From Saccharopolyspora rectivirgula DSM 43747 (lineage in GTDB: Bacteria; Actinomycetota; Actinomycetes; Mycobacteriales; Pseudonocardiaceae), in the NCBI RefSeq assembly GCF_000497205.1, contig NZ_AYJW01000036.1, positions 1 to 39,511 of the forward strand: a stretch of DNA of 39,511 bases, written 5' to 3'. Below the pieces are notes generated by a model. That model did not search any database and was not told where the DNA came from. It saw nothing but the letters and a program-made list of their open reading frames with translations. Of this stretch, positions 1 to 12,296 are shown one piece after another; the first letter of the stretch is position 1, and each line of letters opens with the position of its first letter. Both the position numbers and the translations under genes were made by a program.

Positions 1-436
1 AGCCGAACTGCTTCTCCTGCGCCTCCGGCGTCTGGTCGTCGAAGTCGAACTCCGGCGCGCCCGGCAGCACCGGGTCACCCCACCGGATCACCACTTCGTG
101 CTGGTAGCCCTCGGGCACCACCACCGCGTCCGCGCTGTTGGGCTGCACCGGGGTGAAGTCCAGCCCCGGCGGGTTGGGCGGGGCGGGGGGTGCCGCGGAG
201 GCCTCCCCGGTGGTCAACGCCGGCAGCACGGCTGCGGAACCGGCCACCACCGCTCCCGCGCGCAGCAGGCCGCGCCGGTCCAGCACGGCCTGCAGCACGT
301 CGTGGAAGTACGGGTTCTCCGACTTGTTCGGCGGGGTGTGCGAGCACTGGTCCCCGCAGCGGTAGCGGCAGGTGACCCGCGCCCTGCCAGCGGTCAGCAG
401 CGGCAGCAGCCGCCGTCGGCCCGGTTGGATTGACAC
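1..436 (-). CDS. PhoX-family (DUF839) exported protein, 3' part outside window
   Basis: The reverse strand from a GTG at 436 stays open to the window edge, about 145 codons. A GGAGG lies 8 nt before the GTG (reverse strand of 437-460). The protein has an N-terminal TCRYRCGDQCSHTPPNKSEN segment, then a twin-arginine stretch DRRGLLRAG followed by a hydrophobic run and an Ala-rich cleavage region (SAAP). After that come FTPVQPNSADAVVVPEGY and VVIRWGDPVLPG. These match the N-terminus of actinobacterial PhoX/DUF839 proteins, Tat-exported metal-dependent phosphatases or their relatives. The catalytic propeller is beyond the window, so phosphatase activity is inferred from family only. The next gene on this strand ends 98 nt upstream of the start. 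Confidence 0.85.
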   Translation of the reverse strand, partial: MSIQPGRRRLLPLLTAGRARVTCRYRCGDQCSHTPPNKSENPYFHDVLQAVLDRRGLLRAGAVVAGSAAVLPALTTGEASAAPPAPPNPPGLDFTPVQPNSADAVVVPEGYQHEVVIRWGDPVLPGAPEFDFDDQTPEAQEKQFG

Positions 437-534
437 CGCGAACCTCCAAGCTGCTCGGTCCGAATCGACTCGCAGCCTAGAACTGGTCCACCGGGGCCGA
501 AACGCGAAAACCGCGATTCGTCGTGTTCTCGCAA

Positions 535-1740
535 TCAGGAGGCCTTCGCGGTGGCCTTCTCCGGGGCGGTGGCAGCGCTCCGCCGCTGCAGCGACAGCAG
601 GACCGCGGCGATCACGCACAACGCGGCCCCCACCGCGAACGGCGACTGGGCGCCCAGCAGGTCGGCGACGTGACCGACCAGGGTGGCCGCCAGTGCACCG
701 CCCAGCCAGCGGCAGAAGTTGTAGCCCGCGCTGGCCACCGAGCGGGGCGCGTTGCTGACGCTCATGGCGATCCCGGTGAACAGCGCGTTGAGCACGCCGG
801 AGCAGAACCCGCTCAGCACGACCGCGATGACGATGAGCGGCTTGGAGCCCACCGCCATCACCACCAGCAGGACCGCGTAGCAGACCACGGACAGGATCGT
901 GGTCTGCACTTCCCCGAGCCGGGCGGCCAGCTTGGGCGCGAGGAAGACCCCGGCCAGCGCCAGGCACAGCCCCCAGCCGAAGAACACCAGGCCGACCGCG
1001 ATGGCGCCGTACTCGAGCACGAACGGCGCCCAGGCCAGCACGGTGAAGAACGCCGCGGTGTAGCACGCCGAGCCGAGCGAAGCGCGCAGCAGACCACCGT
1101 TGCCCAGCGCCCGCAGCGGGTCGAGCAGGCGGACCGCCGGCCGCTGCTGCCGATCGCTGTCGGCGGGCAGGAACGCCACGCTGAAGATCAGCCCGATCGC
1201 CATCAGCACGGCGGTGCCGGCGAACGGCCCGCGCCAGGAGATGTTGCCGAGCAGCGCCCCCAGCAGCGGTCCGGTGGACAGCCCGACGCCGAGCGCTGCT
1301 TCGTAGAGCACGATCGCGGCCTGCTGGCCGCCGGTGGCCGCGCCGACGATCACCGACAGCGCGGTCGCGATGAAGAAGGCGTTGCCCAGGCCCCACAGGG
1401 CGCGCAGCGCGATGAGTTGTCCGATGCTGGCGGCCAGCGCGCACAGCAGGGTGGCCACCACGATCAGTGCGAGCCCGGTGACGACGGTGCGCTTGGGGCC
1501 GAAGCGGGCGCTGAAGGCGCCGGTGACCAACATGGCCAGCACCTGCACTCCCAGGTAGGAGGAGAACAGCAGGGTCACCTGTTCGGGGCCGGCGTCAAGG
1601 CTCTCGGCGATCGACAACAAGATCGGGTCGACCAGCCCGATGCCCATGAAGGCGATGACGGAGGCGAAGGCGGTGATCCACACCGCCTTCGGCTGGTTCT
1701 TGAAGGTGTCAAGCAACCTCGGGTGCTCGGCTCCGGTCAT
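535..1740 (-). CDS. MFS transporter (DHA1-type drug exporter-like)
   Basis: About 401 residues made of alternating hydrophobic segments, consistent with a 12-TM major facilitator protein of the inner membrane. The loop between TM2 and TM3 carries the MFS signature-like FSARFGPKRTVVTG, and SYLGVQVLAMLVTGAFSARFG is typical of drug-proton antiporters. Substrate cannot be read from sequence. I chose the ATG at 1740 because AGAAAG sits 9 nt before it; a TTG three codons upstream (1749) is the alternative but would touch the ribosome site. It lies on the same strand downstream of rox and the LuxR regulator, with a 450-bp gap that contains a hairpin, so it probably has its own promoter. A role in efflux of the compounds handled by rox is only a guess from proximity. 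Confidence 0.85.
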   Translation of the reverse strand: MTGAEHPRLLDTFKNQPKAVWITAFASVIAFMGIGLVDPILLSIAESLDAGPEQVTLLFSSYLGVQVLAMLVTGAFSARFGPKRTVVTGLALIVVATLLCALAASIGQLIALRALWGLGNAFFIATALSVIVGAATGGQQAAIVLYEAALGVGLSTGPLLGALLGNISWRGPFAGTAVLMAIGLIFSVAFLPADSDRQQRPAVRLLDPLRALGNGGLLRASLGSACYTAAFFTVLAWAPFVLEYGAIAVGLVFFGWGLCLALAGVFLAPKLAARLGEVQTTILSVVCYAVLLVVMAVGSKPLIVIAVVLSGFCSGVLNALFTGIAMSVSNAPRSVASAGYNFCRWLGGALAATLVGHVADLLGAQSPFAVGAALCVIAAVLLSLQRRSAATAPEKATAKAS

Positions 1741-2193
1741 GTTGTTCAACTTTCTGGTACCGCGACTGTTTCGTTCGCCATGCTAACTTTTAGTCCCCTT
1801 GAACGCCCCACCCGAATGAGCAAGGACACCGCGCCGATCCGGCGGAATGCGCTCAACGCCGCACGACGCACCCGGACACCCGCACCCCCATCGGTATCCA
1901 CATCGGTACTTCTACGGCTGCGAGCACCAGGGCCTTTGGTCCACACTGGGAAGTGTCCGGGGTCACACCGGACAACCGGCAGGAAACCCGCCGCCCGGAT
2001 GCCGTGGCCACAACCGCTGCCCGCCGGCACGAGGGGCAGCCACCCACACCCGGGCGGCCGCAGATGAAGGGAGTGGTCGACACATCGGCCGGACAGCCAC
2101 CAATCCAGCTAACACTGTCCGACCCTCCTCTCCGCAGCGAGGCGAGTGCGCCAGCTAGCAGCGAAGACGCGCAATCGCCTCGCTGCTCGGCGG
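1741..2193. other. Gene-free interval upstream of MFS gene
   Basis: I see no convincing gene here. The 94-codon minus-strand frame at 1746-2030 has no ribosome site and no recognisable domain. The interval holds the LuxR-gene terminator hairpin at 2135-2185 and, nearer the MFS start, an AT-richer patch around 1775-1805 that may contain the MFS promoter. A short inverted repeat GTCCGG/CCGGAC occurs near 1956-1974. Confidence 0.5.
2135..2185 (-). terminator. Hairpin after LuxR-family gene
   Basis: CAGCGAGGCGA (2135-2145) is perfectly complementary to TCGCCTCGCTG (2175-2185), an 11-bp stem with a 29-nt loop. It begins 9 nt after the stop codon of the minus-strand LuxR-type gene (2194). There is no clear U-tract, which is usual for GC-rich actinobacteria. 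Confidence 0.55.
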
Positions 2194-6479
<4,286 letters not shown>

Positions 6480-6740
6480 GGCGCGGTGGAGATCGGGCCG
6501 CGCGAGGGGTTCGGCGGACCGCAGCCGACGCGTCCCCAGCCCCGCGGACGACCCGAAGCGGGAGAAGAACCGGCTGCACACCGACCTCGGCCCCACCGGC
6601 CGCTCGCAGGACGAGGGGCTGCGGCGCCTGCTCGCGCTCGGGGCGCACCCGGCCGACGTCGGCCAAACCGCTCGGGGTTCGCGGCACGTGCTGGCCGGTC
6701 CCGAGGACAACGAGTTCTGCCTGCTCGAAGCCCCGAACCG
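6480..6740 (+). pseudogene. Remnant of a VOC (glyoxalase/bleomycin-resistance fold) protein
   Basis: From about 6547 the plus strand encodes DPKREKNRLHTDLGPTGRSQ followed by LLALGAHPADVGQ and LAGPEDNEFCLLEA. These are the C-terminal half of an actinobacterial VOC/glyoxalase_6 domain (family form: EPKxxKNRLHLDL ... DVGQ ... LADPEGNEFCVL). The piece that should precede it, GAVEIGPREGFGGPQ, is in another frame (about 6480-6525), so at least one indel separates them. The normal stop soon after the FCLL strand is missing; the frame runs on to 6855 into the dnaB 3' end. No credible N-terminal half or start was found. VOC proteins often sit in drug-resistance loci, but any link to rox is speculation. 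Confidence 0.55.
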
Positions 6741-6821
6741 CCCCGGCCTGACGCGGGGAGTCCGGGAAGGACTGATCGGCCGGTCAGCGGAGTTCGCGGC
6801 TGGGCGAGGTGGCCCGCCGCC

Positions 6822-8207
6822 TCACTCCCGGGCCATGTCGACGAACCGGCTGTAGTGCAGCTGGTGCGCCACCGTGACCGTGCCGGTGGGGCCGGCGCGG
6901 TGCTTGGCCAGGATCAGGTCGGCCTCGCCCATCCGCGGGTCGTCCCGCTCGAACGCGTCCGGCCGGTGGATCAGGATCACCAGGTCCGCGTCCTGCTCCA
7001 GCGAACCGGACTCGCGCAGGTCCGCCAACTGGGGCTTCTTGTCGGTGCGCTGCTCCGGCCCGCGGTTGAGCTGGGAGATCGCCACCACCGGCACTTCCAG
7101 CTCCTTGGCCAGCAGCTTCAAGTTCCGGGAGAACTCGGCGACTTCCTGCTGCCGGGACTCCACCCGCTTGCCCGAGGTCATCAGCTGCATGTAGTCCACG
7201 ACGATCAGCTGGATGTCGTGGCGCTGCTTCAACCGCCGGGCCTTCGCCCGGATCTCCATCATCGTCAGGTTGGGCGAGTCGTCGATGAACAGCGGCGCCT
7301 CGCTGATCTCGCTCATCCGGCGGGCCAGGCGGGTCCAGTCCTCGTCGCTCATCCGGCCGCCGCGCATGTCGCTGAGCCGGATCTTCGCCTCCGCGGAGAG
7401 CATCCGCATCACGATCTCGGTGCGCCCCATCTCCAGCGAGAAGATGACCGCGCCGAGACCGTGCTTGATCGCCGCGGACCGGGCGAAGTCCAGGCCGAGG
7501 GTCGACTTGCCGACACCCGGCCGAGCGGCGACGATGATCATCTGCCCGGGGTGCAGACCGTTGGTGAGCTCGTCCAGGTCGGTGAACCCGGTGGGCACGC
7601 CCTGGGACTCGCCGCCGCGGGACGCGATGGCGTCGATCTCGTCCATCGTCGGCTGCAGCAGCTCTTCCAGGGACGCGTAGTCCTCGCTGGTGCTGCGCTC
7701 GGTGACGTCGTAGATCGCGGCCTGCGCCCGGTCGACCACCTCGTCGATCTCCGCGCCCTCACCGCCGCTGTAGCCGAGCTGCACGATCCGGGTCCCGGCT
7801 TCCACCAGCCGCCGCAGCAACGCCTTCTCCGAGACGATCTCCGCGTAGTAGCCGGCGTTCGCCGCAGTGGGCACGGTGGCGATCAACGTGTGCAGGTAGG
7901 GGGCACCGCCGACCTTCATCAACTGCTGGCGCCGCTCCAGCTCGGCGGAGACGGTGATCGCGTCCGCCGGCTCGCCCCGCCCGTACAGGTCGAGGATGCA
8001 GTCGTAGATGACTTGGTGAGCAGGTCGGTAGAAGTCGTTGGGCCGCAGCACTTCGACCACGTCGGCGATGGCGTCCTTGCTCAGCATCATGCCGCCGAGC
8101 ACGGACTGCTCAGCTGCCAGGTCCTGTGGCGGCTGTCGTTCGAACGAGTTCGGACTGCCAGGTTCCGCAGCCAGGTACTCGTCGCTGACTTCGTCGGGCA
8201 ACGCCAC
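6822..8207 (-). CDS. dnaB: Replicative DNA helicase DnaB
   Basis: A 461-residue hexameric helicase that unwinds DNA at the replication fork. The N-terminal primase-interacting domain begins at about residue 27 (PPQDLAAEQSVLGGMMLSKD). The RecA-like C-terminal domain has Walker A ARPGVGKST (about 228-236), the H2-type LIVVDYMQLM, VVAISQLNRG and LRESGSLEQDADLVILIHR. There is no intein at the Walker A loop, where several mycobacterial DnaB proteins carry one. The GTG at 8207 is the first in-frame start; a strong AGGAGG lies 12 nt before it and the upstream in-frame codon is TGA. It is downstream of the rpsF-rplI operon but separated by a strong terminator and about 440 bp containing DnaA boxes, so it likely has its own promoter. 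Confidence 0.97.
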   Translation of the reverse strand: MALPDEVSDEYLAAEPGSPNSFERQPPQDLAAEQSVLGGMMLSKDAIADVVEVLRPNDFYRPAHQVIYDCILDLYGRGEPADAITVSAELERRQQLMKVGGAPYLHTLIATVPTAANAGYYAEIVSEKALLRRLVEAGTRIVQLGYSGGEGAEIDEVVDRAQAAIYDVTERSTSEDYASLEELLQPTMDEIDAIASRGGESQGVPTGFTDLDELTNGLHPGQMIIVAARPGVGKSTLGLDFARSAAIKHGLGAVIFSLEMGRTEIVMRMLSAEAKIRLSDMRGGRMSDEDWTRLARRMSEISEAPLFIDDSPNLTMMEIRAKARRLKQRHDIQLIVVDYMQLMTSGKRVESRQQEVAEFSRNLKLLAKELEVPVVAISQLNRGPEQRTDKKPQLADLRESGSLEQDADLVILIHRPDAFERDDPRMGEADLILAKHRAGPTGTVTVAHQLHYSRFVDMARE

Positions 8208-8338
8208 CGGAACCCGTCACCTCCTAGGGGGCATCGCGACAAGTGCTCACGCGCGGTTGGCAAGACGCCCCGCGCGGCGAAGCTAGATCACCTGCCCGGA
8301 GCAGGCAACTCCGGCCATACACAGATCGGTGGAGAGCC

Positions 8339-8468
8339 TGTGGATAACTTGTGGATTAACTGTGGATATCTTGGGGTACGTTGTCCCGCAGTTGGGGATA
8401 ACTTGGGGACAACAACCACAGATCCACACAAAACCGCAGGTCAAAGACCATGCGGCGGCTGTGGATAA
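8339..8468. promoter_or_regulatory. Cluster of DnaA boxes upstream of dnaB
   Basis: The plus strand has TGTGGATAA, the exact complement of the DnaA box TTATCCACA, at 8339-8347 and again at 8460-8468. Single-mismatch copies are TGTGGATTA (8350-8358), TGTGGATAT (8361-8369), TGGGGATAA (8393-8401) and TGGGGACAA (8404-8412, compared with TGTGGACAA). The first three start exactly 11 bp apart, as do the two TGGGGA copies. All share one orientation. Weaker matches lie at 8420-8428 and 8505-8513. The cluster lies 130-260 nt upstream of dnaB. It could tie dnaB expression to DnaA or titrate DnaA; oriC itself is expected at dnaA-dnaN. Confidence 0.75.
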
Positions 8469-8590
8469 AATCCGTGGAAAAAATCCGCGAAGATCCCTCC
8501 ACAGCGTGTCCCCTACCACAAGACGAAGCGATGGTGCGGGAGCGACACGCGGAGAAGAGAAGAATTCTGCGGATGCAGGGAGCTACCTGC

Positions 8591-8632
8591 AGCACCGTCC
8601 GTTGTCACTCGACCGGTGACACGGACGGTGCT
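8591..8632 (-). terminator. Strong hairpin after rplI
   Basis: AGCACCGTCCG (8591-8601) pairs with CGGACGGTGCT (8622-8632), then TGTCAC (8603-8608) with GTGACA (8616-8621), with one bulged T at 8602 and a 7-nt loop. That is 17 paired bases. It starts 17 nt after the rplI stop and should end the rpsF-ssb-rpsR-rplI transcript before the DnaA-box region. Confidence 0.85.
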
Positions 8633-8648
8633 ACGAGGCGATGGGTGC

Positions 8649-9104
8649 TTACTGCTCCTCGGCCTTGACCTGGACGTTGACCGTCGCCTTCACCTCGGGG
8701 TGCAGGTTGATGTCAACGGTGTGCTTGCCCAGGGACTTGATGTGCTCGCGCAGCGAGATGGAGCGCTTGTCCAGGTTCGGGCCGCCAGCCTTGCGGACCG
8801 CGGCGACGATGTCGCTGGTGGTCACCGAACCGAACAGCTTGCCCTGCGACGAGACCTTGGCGGTCAGCTGGATCGGGCTCAGGTCCTGCAGCTGCTGCTT
8901 CAGCTCGTGAGCGTGCTCCAGACCGCGAACCCGACGGGCTTCCTGGACGCGACGGATGGTCTCGATCTGCTTCTGCGCGCCCTTGGTGGCGACGATGGCC
9001 AGGTTGCGCGGCAGCAGGTAGTTGCGGGCGTAGCCGTCCTTGACCTCGACGATGTCGCCCGAGTCGCCGAGACCGGCCACGTCAGCAGTGAGGATGATCT
9101 TCAC
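8649..9104 (-). CDS. rplI: 50S ribosomal protein bL9
   Basis: A 151-residue bL9 binding 23S rRNA at the base of the L1 stalk. The N-terminal domain has MKIILTADVAGLGDSGDIVE and the family signature VKDGYARNYLLPRNLA. A long helix follows, with the C-terminal domain ending TVDINLHPEVKATVNVQV. Length is normal. The ATG at 9104 follows a purine-rich AAGGAGA-type ribosome site. Last gene of the rpsF operon, 42 nt after rpsR. Confidence 0.97.
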   Translation of the reverse strand: MKIILTADVAGLGDSGDIVEVKDGYARNYLLPRNLAIVATKGAQKQIETIRRVQEARRVRGLEHAHELKQQLQDLSPIQLTAKVSSQGKLFGSVTTSDIVAAVRKAGGPNLDKRSISLREHIKSLGKHTVDINLHPEVKATVNVQVKAEEQ

Positions 9105-9146
9105 GACGTGTCTCCTTGTAGAAGTCTCTTCCGAGCGGCAGTGCGA

Positions 9147-9383
9147 TCAGCGGGCGGTCGAGGTGTACGGCAACAGAGCCATCTCACGGGCGTTCTTCAC
9201 CGCGGTGGCGACGTCACGCTGGTGCTGGCTGCAGTTGCCGGTGACCCGGCGGGCCCGGATCTTGCCGCGGTCGGAGATGAACTTCCGCAGCAGCGTCGTG
9301 TCCTTGTAATCGATCTGCGTGGTCTTCTCCTTGCAGAACACGCAGACCTTCTTCTTCGGCTTGCGCACGGGCGCCTTGGCCAT
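9147..9383 (-). CDS. rpsR: 30S ribosomal protein bS18 (cysteine-containing type)
   Basis: A 78-residue bS18, partner of bS6 on the 30S platform. [20 protein letters not shown] and [20 protein letters not shown] are the family core. It has CVFC near residues 14-17 and a further NCSQH, so it is the cysteine-containing C+ form thought to bind zinc. Actinobacteria often hold a second zinc-independent C- copy, derepressed by Zur, elsewhere; none is in this window. AGGAGG precedes the ATG by 7 nt. It lies 47 nt after ssb. Confidence 0.97.
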   Translation of the reverse strand: MAKAPVRKPKKKVCVFCKEKTTQIDYKDTTLLRKFISDRGKIRARRVTGNCSQHQRDVATAVKNAREMALLPYTSTAR

Positions 9384-9430
9384 CGGTCTTCCTCCTGAGC
9401 AAAATACTTGGAGCTGCCTGGATGCGCCGC

Positions 9431-9901
9431 TCAGAACGGCGGCTCGTCGCTGAACCCGCCGGAACCGGCCGGCGGTGCGGAGCCCCAGGGATCATCGGCC
9501 ATGCCCGTGGGCTGGCCACCGAATCCGCTGCCGCCTCGGCTGACCTTGTTCACCTTCGCCGTGGCGTAGCGCAGGGACGGGCCGATCTCGTCGACCTCCA
9601 GCTCGATGACGGTGCGCTTCTCGCCTTCCTTCGTCTCGAAGGAGCGCTGGCGCAACCGACCCTGCACGATCACCCGCATGCCACGGGTCAGGGTTTCCGC
9701 CACGTTCTCCGCGGCCTGCCGCCAGATGTTGCAGCGGAGGAACAGAGCCTCGCCGTCTTTCCACTCTCCGGTGGAGCGGTCGAAGAACCGGGGCGTGGAT
9801 GCGACCGTGAAGTTCGCAACCGCCGCACCGGACGGGGTGAACCTCAGTTCCGGGTCGGCGGTGAGGTTGCCGACCACCGTGATTACTGTTTCACCAGCCA
9901 T
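9431..9901 (-). CDS. ssb: Single-stranded DNA-binding protein
   Basis: A 156-residue SSB. An OB-fold occupies about residues 1-112 ([20 protein letters not shown], then [21 protein letters not shown]). A flexible Gly-rich linker leads to the acidic tail FSDEPPF, the site for partner proteins in replication and repair. It lies between rpsF and rpsR, the usual bacterial arrangement, with a 36-nt gap from rpsF and 47 nt to rpsR, so it is cotranscribed with the ribosomal proteins. Confidence 0.97.
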   Translation of the reverse strand: MAGETVITVVGNLTADPELRFTPSGAAVANFTVASTPRFFDRSTGEWKDGEALFLRCNIWRQAAENVAETLTRGMRVIVQGRLRQRSFETKEGEKRTVIELEVDEIGPSLRYATAKVNKVSRGGSGFGGQPTGMADDPWGSAPPAGSGGFSDEPPF

Positions 9902-9937
9902 GACCTGGGGCTCCAGTCTGCTCGGATGTGTGCCGGA

Positions 9938-10273
9938 TCAGGTCAGGCGGTCGCCCGGGCCTTGGCCTGAACGGGCGGTCTTCCGCGGCTCGACCTTGCG
10001 CAGCAGTTTGGTCCGGATCACGGATTCGCTGAGACCCAGCTGGCGCTCGAGCTCCTTGACGGCCGCCGGCTCGGCGTTGACCTCGAGCACCACGTAGATG
10101 CCCTCGGAGTGCTTGCCGATCTCGTAGGCGAGCCGCCGACGTCCCCAGACGTCAACCTTCTCGACGTTGCCGCCGTCGTTGCGGATGACGTCGAGGAACT
10201 TCTCCATCGACGGAGCCACCTGGCGCTCATCCATGCTCGGGTCGAGGATGACCATGAGCTCGTACTGACGCAT
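9938..10273 (-). CDS. rpsF: 30S ribosomal protein bS6
   Basis: About 111 residues of a bS6, which forms a heterodimer with bS18. [19 protein letters not shown] and [20 protein letters not shown] are characteristic. The frame is open to a GTG at 10282 (MVPMRQYEL). I chose the ATG at 10273 because the family begins at MRxYE; AGGAGG is then 12 nt upstream, the same long spacing seen at dnaB in this window. First gene of the rpsF-ssb-rpsR-rplI operon. Its leader between 10283 and about 10417 may hold an autoregulatory S6:S18 structure, but I could not confirm one. Confidence 0.95.
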   Translation of the reverse strand: MRQYELMVILDPSMDERQVAPSMEKFLDVIRNDGGNVEKVDVWGRRRLAYEIGKHSEGIYVVLEVNAEPAAVKELERQLGLSESVIRTKLLRKVEPRKTARSGQGPGDRLT

Positions 10274-10417
10274 TGGGACCACTCACCTCCTGTGGGCTCA
10301 CGGCCACGGACTTTCCGCGGCAGGAGGTCGTCGCGTCGGACGAACTGCTCCAGGCTAGCAAGCCGCCCGGCAGTCCCGTACCGAGGGGCGGTCGCCCAAC
10401 GGTCCCGCGCCGAGGGG

Positions 10418-11320
10418 CTATTGCCGGCGGAGCACCCAGCTGCGCACCAGTCCGGCGGTGACCACCGCCAGCGACACGGCCGCGATCAGCACCGGAAGGG
10501 CGACCCGGTCGCTGTGCTGGGCGGGCAGCGCCTCGGCCCGCCCGGCCGCCTGCTGCTGGGCGGCCAGCTCGCGCTCCCGCGCCTTCTCGGCCAGTTCCCC
10601 GGTGTCCGGCTGGTAGGTGGGGGCCTGCCCGGGACGGCTCTGCAACCAGCCCGGCAAGGACCCGTGGGTCGGCGGGAGCACGCTCACCGCGGGGGTGGTG
10701 CCCGGCTGGCCCGGCGGAGGAGTCGCGGTGCTCGGGTCCGCCGGTTCCGCCGGGGCGGGCGGCGGCGCCGGCTCTTGGGTGCGCTCCTGCGTTTCCCGGG
10801 CCGGGGGCGGCTGCTCCGGGGGAGCCGGCTCCGCGGGTCCTTCCTCCTCCGGTTCGCTGATCCGGAGGGTGAGCGCGTTGCCGAGGCTGACCAAGTTCTT
10901 GAAGTGCCGGGCCACGCTGTCGACCTTGTCCTCGGGCAGGCCGATCCGGGACAGCGCGGGTTGGACGGCTTCGGCGATCTCCCGACCGGAGTAGAAGGTC
11001 TTCCCGGGTTCGGCGGTGCCCAGCGGAATGGGACCGAGGGCGAGGAACCGCTCCACCGCTCGATCGGCTTCGTCGAAGGCCAGCGGCATCGCCAGCAGCA
11101 CGGCCTGGCGCACCTTGAAGTCCACGGTGCTCGGCGCGATGGCGATCTCCTGGCCCGCCTGGGCGGTTTCGATCGCCAGCGCGTTGTCCACGACCAGGGG
11201 GTCCGCCGCCGCGGTGCCGGCCGAGAGCAGCGAGCCCGCGGCGATGGCCGCGCTCACCAGCCCGGCCGCCAGCGTCCGTCGCGCGGTCGACCGGACGAGT
11301 GGATTCGGTGGCGTTCGCAT
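10418..11320 (-). CDS. Secreted, C-terminally membrane-anchored protein of unknown function
   Basis: 300 residues. The N-terminus is a Sec signal peptide (basic start, hydrophobic stretch LAAGLVSAAIAAGSLLSAG, cleavage near TAAADP, about residue 40). A helical domain of about 120 residues follows (DFKVRQAVLLAMPLAFDEAD; VDSVARHFKNLVSLGNALTL). Next is a Pro/Glu/Ala-rich linker (about 160-230), a short segment, and a C-terminal TM helix (about 273-293) ending in a basic VRSWVLRRQ. This predicts an extracytoplasmic domain tethered to the membrane by its C-terminus. I do not recognise the family. ATG 11320 follows GGAGG. It is divergent from the endonuclease IV gene and about 145 bp upstream of the rpsF operon on the same strand. 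Confidence 0.8.
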   Translation of the reverse strand: MRTPPNPLVRSTARRTLAAGLVSAAIAAGSLLSAGTAAADPLVVDNALAIETAQAGQEIAIAPSTVDFKVRQAVLLAMPLAFDEADRAVERFLALGPIPLGTAEPGKTFYSGREIAEAVQPALSRIGLPEDKVDSVARHFKNLVSLGNALTLRISEPEEEGPAEPAPPEQPPPARETQERTQEPAPPPAPAEPADPSTATPPPGQPGTTPAVSVLPPTHGSLPGWLQSRPGQAPTYQPDTGELAEKARERELAAQQQAAGRAEALPAQHSDRVALPVLIAAVSLAVVTAGLVRSWVLRRQ

Positions 11321-11458
11321 GCGTGCCTCCGCTCAGGGGAGAGTCGTGGGTGGTGTGAACCTGGCACAGCAGTCAACGCCACAACCCCCCGGTTGGTGAC
11401 GCCAGTTACCGAATTGGTGCACTCGCTCGGGGCGCTCAGCCCGCTCCGGGCCGCGGCT

Positions 11459-11464
11459 TAGACT
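11459..11464 (+). promoter_or_regulatory. Candidate -10 box for leaderless nfo transcript
   Basis: TAGACT, a TANNNT-type actinobacterial -10 box, ends 7 nt before the ATG at 11472. No Shine-Dalgarno sequence precedes that ATG. The spacing would place transcription start at or next to the start codon. Confidence 0.45.
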
Positions 11465-11471
11465 GCGGAAC

Positions 11472-12239
11472 ATGCTGATCGGGGCCCACGTGCGCGACGA
11501 TGATCCGCTGGCGGCGGCTGCTGAGCGCAACGCCGAAGTCGTCCAGTTCTTCCTGTCCGACCCGCAGGGCTGGAAAGCCCCGAACCCGCACCCGCAGGCG
11601 GAGCAGCTGCGCAACAGCGACCTGGCGGTGTTCATCCACGCCCCGTACGTGGTCAACGTGGCTTCGCAGAACAACCGGATCCGGATCCCGTCCCGCAAGG
11701 TGGTCGCCCAGCAGGCGAAGGCGGCCGCCGAGGTGGGCGCCCGCGGACTGGTGGTGCACGGCGGGCACGTGACCAAGGGGGGTGACCCGGCGGAGGGCGT
11801 GGCCAACTGGCGGAAGCTGTTCGAGCGGCAGGCCGAGCAGGGCGGTTTCGAGGTGCCGATCCTGATCGAGAACACCGCCGGTGGGGCCAACGCCATGGCC
11901 CGCAAGTTCGACGCCCTGGCCCGGCTGTGGGACGCGGTCGGCGAGTTCGGGGCCGGTTTCTGCCTGGACACCTGCCACGCGCACGCGGCCGGTGAGGAGC
12001 TGCTGGACATCGTCGACCGGGTCAAGGCGATCACCGGCCGGATCGACCTGGTGCACCTGAACGACTCCCGCGACGAGTTCGGCTCCTCCCGCGACCGGCA
12101 CGCCAACATCGGCGCCGGGCACATCGATCCGGAGCTGCTGGTGGCGGTCTGCGCCACCGCCGACGCCCCGGTCGTGGTGGAAACCCCGGGCGACGGCCAG
12201 GCCGCCGACATCGATTTCCTGCGCAGCAGACTGGCGTGA
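11472..12239 (+). CDS. nfo: Deoxyribonuclease IV (AP endonuclease, Nfo/End family)
   Basis: 255-residue TIM-barrel zinc enzyme that cuts DNA 5' to abasic sites in base excision repair. The trinuclear zinc ligands can be followed in order: GAHV near the N-terminus, FIHAPY, VVHGGHV, ILIENTAGG, CLDTCHAHAAG, VHLNDSRDEFGSSRDRHANI, and VVVETPG at the end. Length matches the mycobacterial End protein and is slightly short of E. coli Nfo. The ATG at 11472 has no ribosome site but sits 7 nt after a TAGACT box, suggesting a leaderless mRNA. The GT87 gene follows after 57 nt on the same strand, possibly cotranscribed. Confidence 0.93.
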   Translation: MLIGAHVRDDDPLAAAAERNAEVVQFFLSDPQGWKAPNPHPQAEQLRNSDLAVFIHAPYVVNVASQNNRIRIPSRKVVAQQAKAAAEVGARGLVVHGGHVTKGGDPAEGVANWRKLFERQAEQGGFEVPILIENTAGGANAMARKFDALARLWDAVGEFGAGFCLDTCHAHAAGEELLDIVDRVKAITGRIDLVHLNDSRDEFGSSRDRHANIGAGHIDPELLVAVCATADAPVVVETPGDGQAADIDFLRSRLA

Positions 12240-12296
12240 CCGCCCGCTGAACCGCTGGCGGAACGGCTCGCTCCGGGGGAGGCGGTCCAGATCCGA

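Noticed and set aside
1746-2030. 94-codon minus-strand frame upstream of the MFS gene
   Set aside because: No ribosome site, no recognisable domain, and composition typical of noncoding frames.
523-2067. Long plus-strand open frame (514 codons) over the MFS gene
   Set aside because: It is antisense to a clear 12-TM transporter, its translation is Gln/Arg/His-rich low complexity, and such frames are expected opposite GC-rich genes.
6822-8207. Intein in DnaB
   Set aside because: The protein is 461 residues with an uninterrupted Walker A region, so no intein is present.
8339-8468. DnaA-box cluster as the chromosomal oriC
   Set aside because: Actinobacterial oriC lies between dnaA and dnaN and has many more boxes; neither gene is here. 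A regulatory or titration role is more likely.
10283-10417. S6:S18 autoregulatory leader upstream of rpsF
   Set aside because: The interval has the right position and a TCCGAC patch, but I could not build a convincing consensus structure by eye; a covariance-model search would decide.
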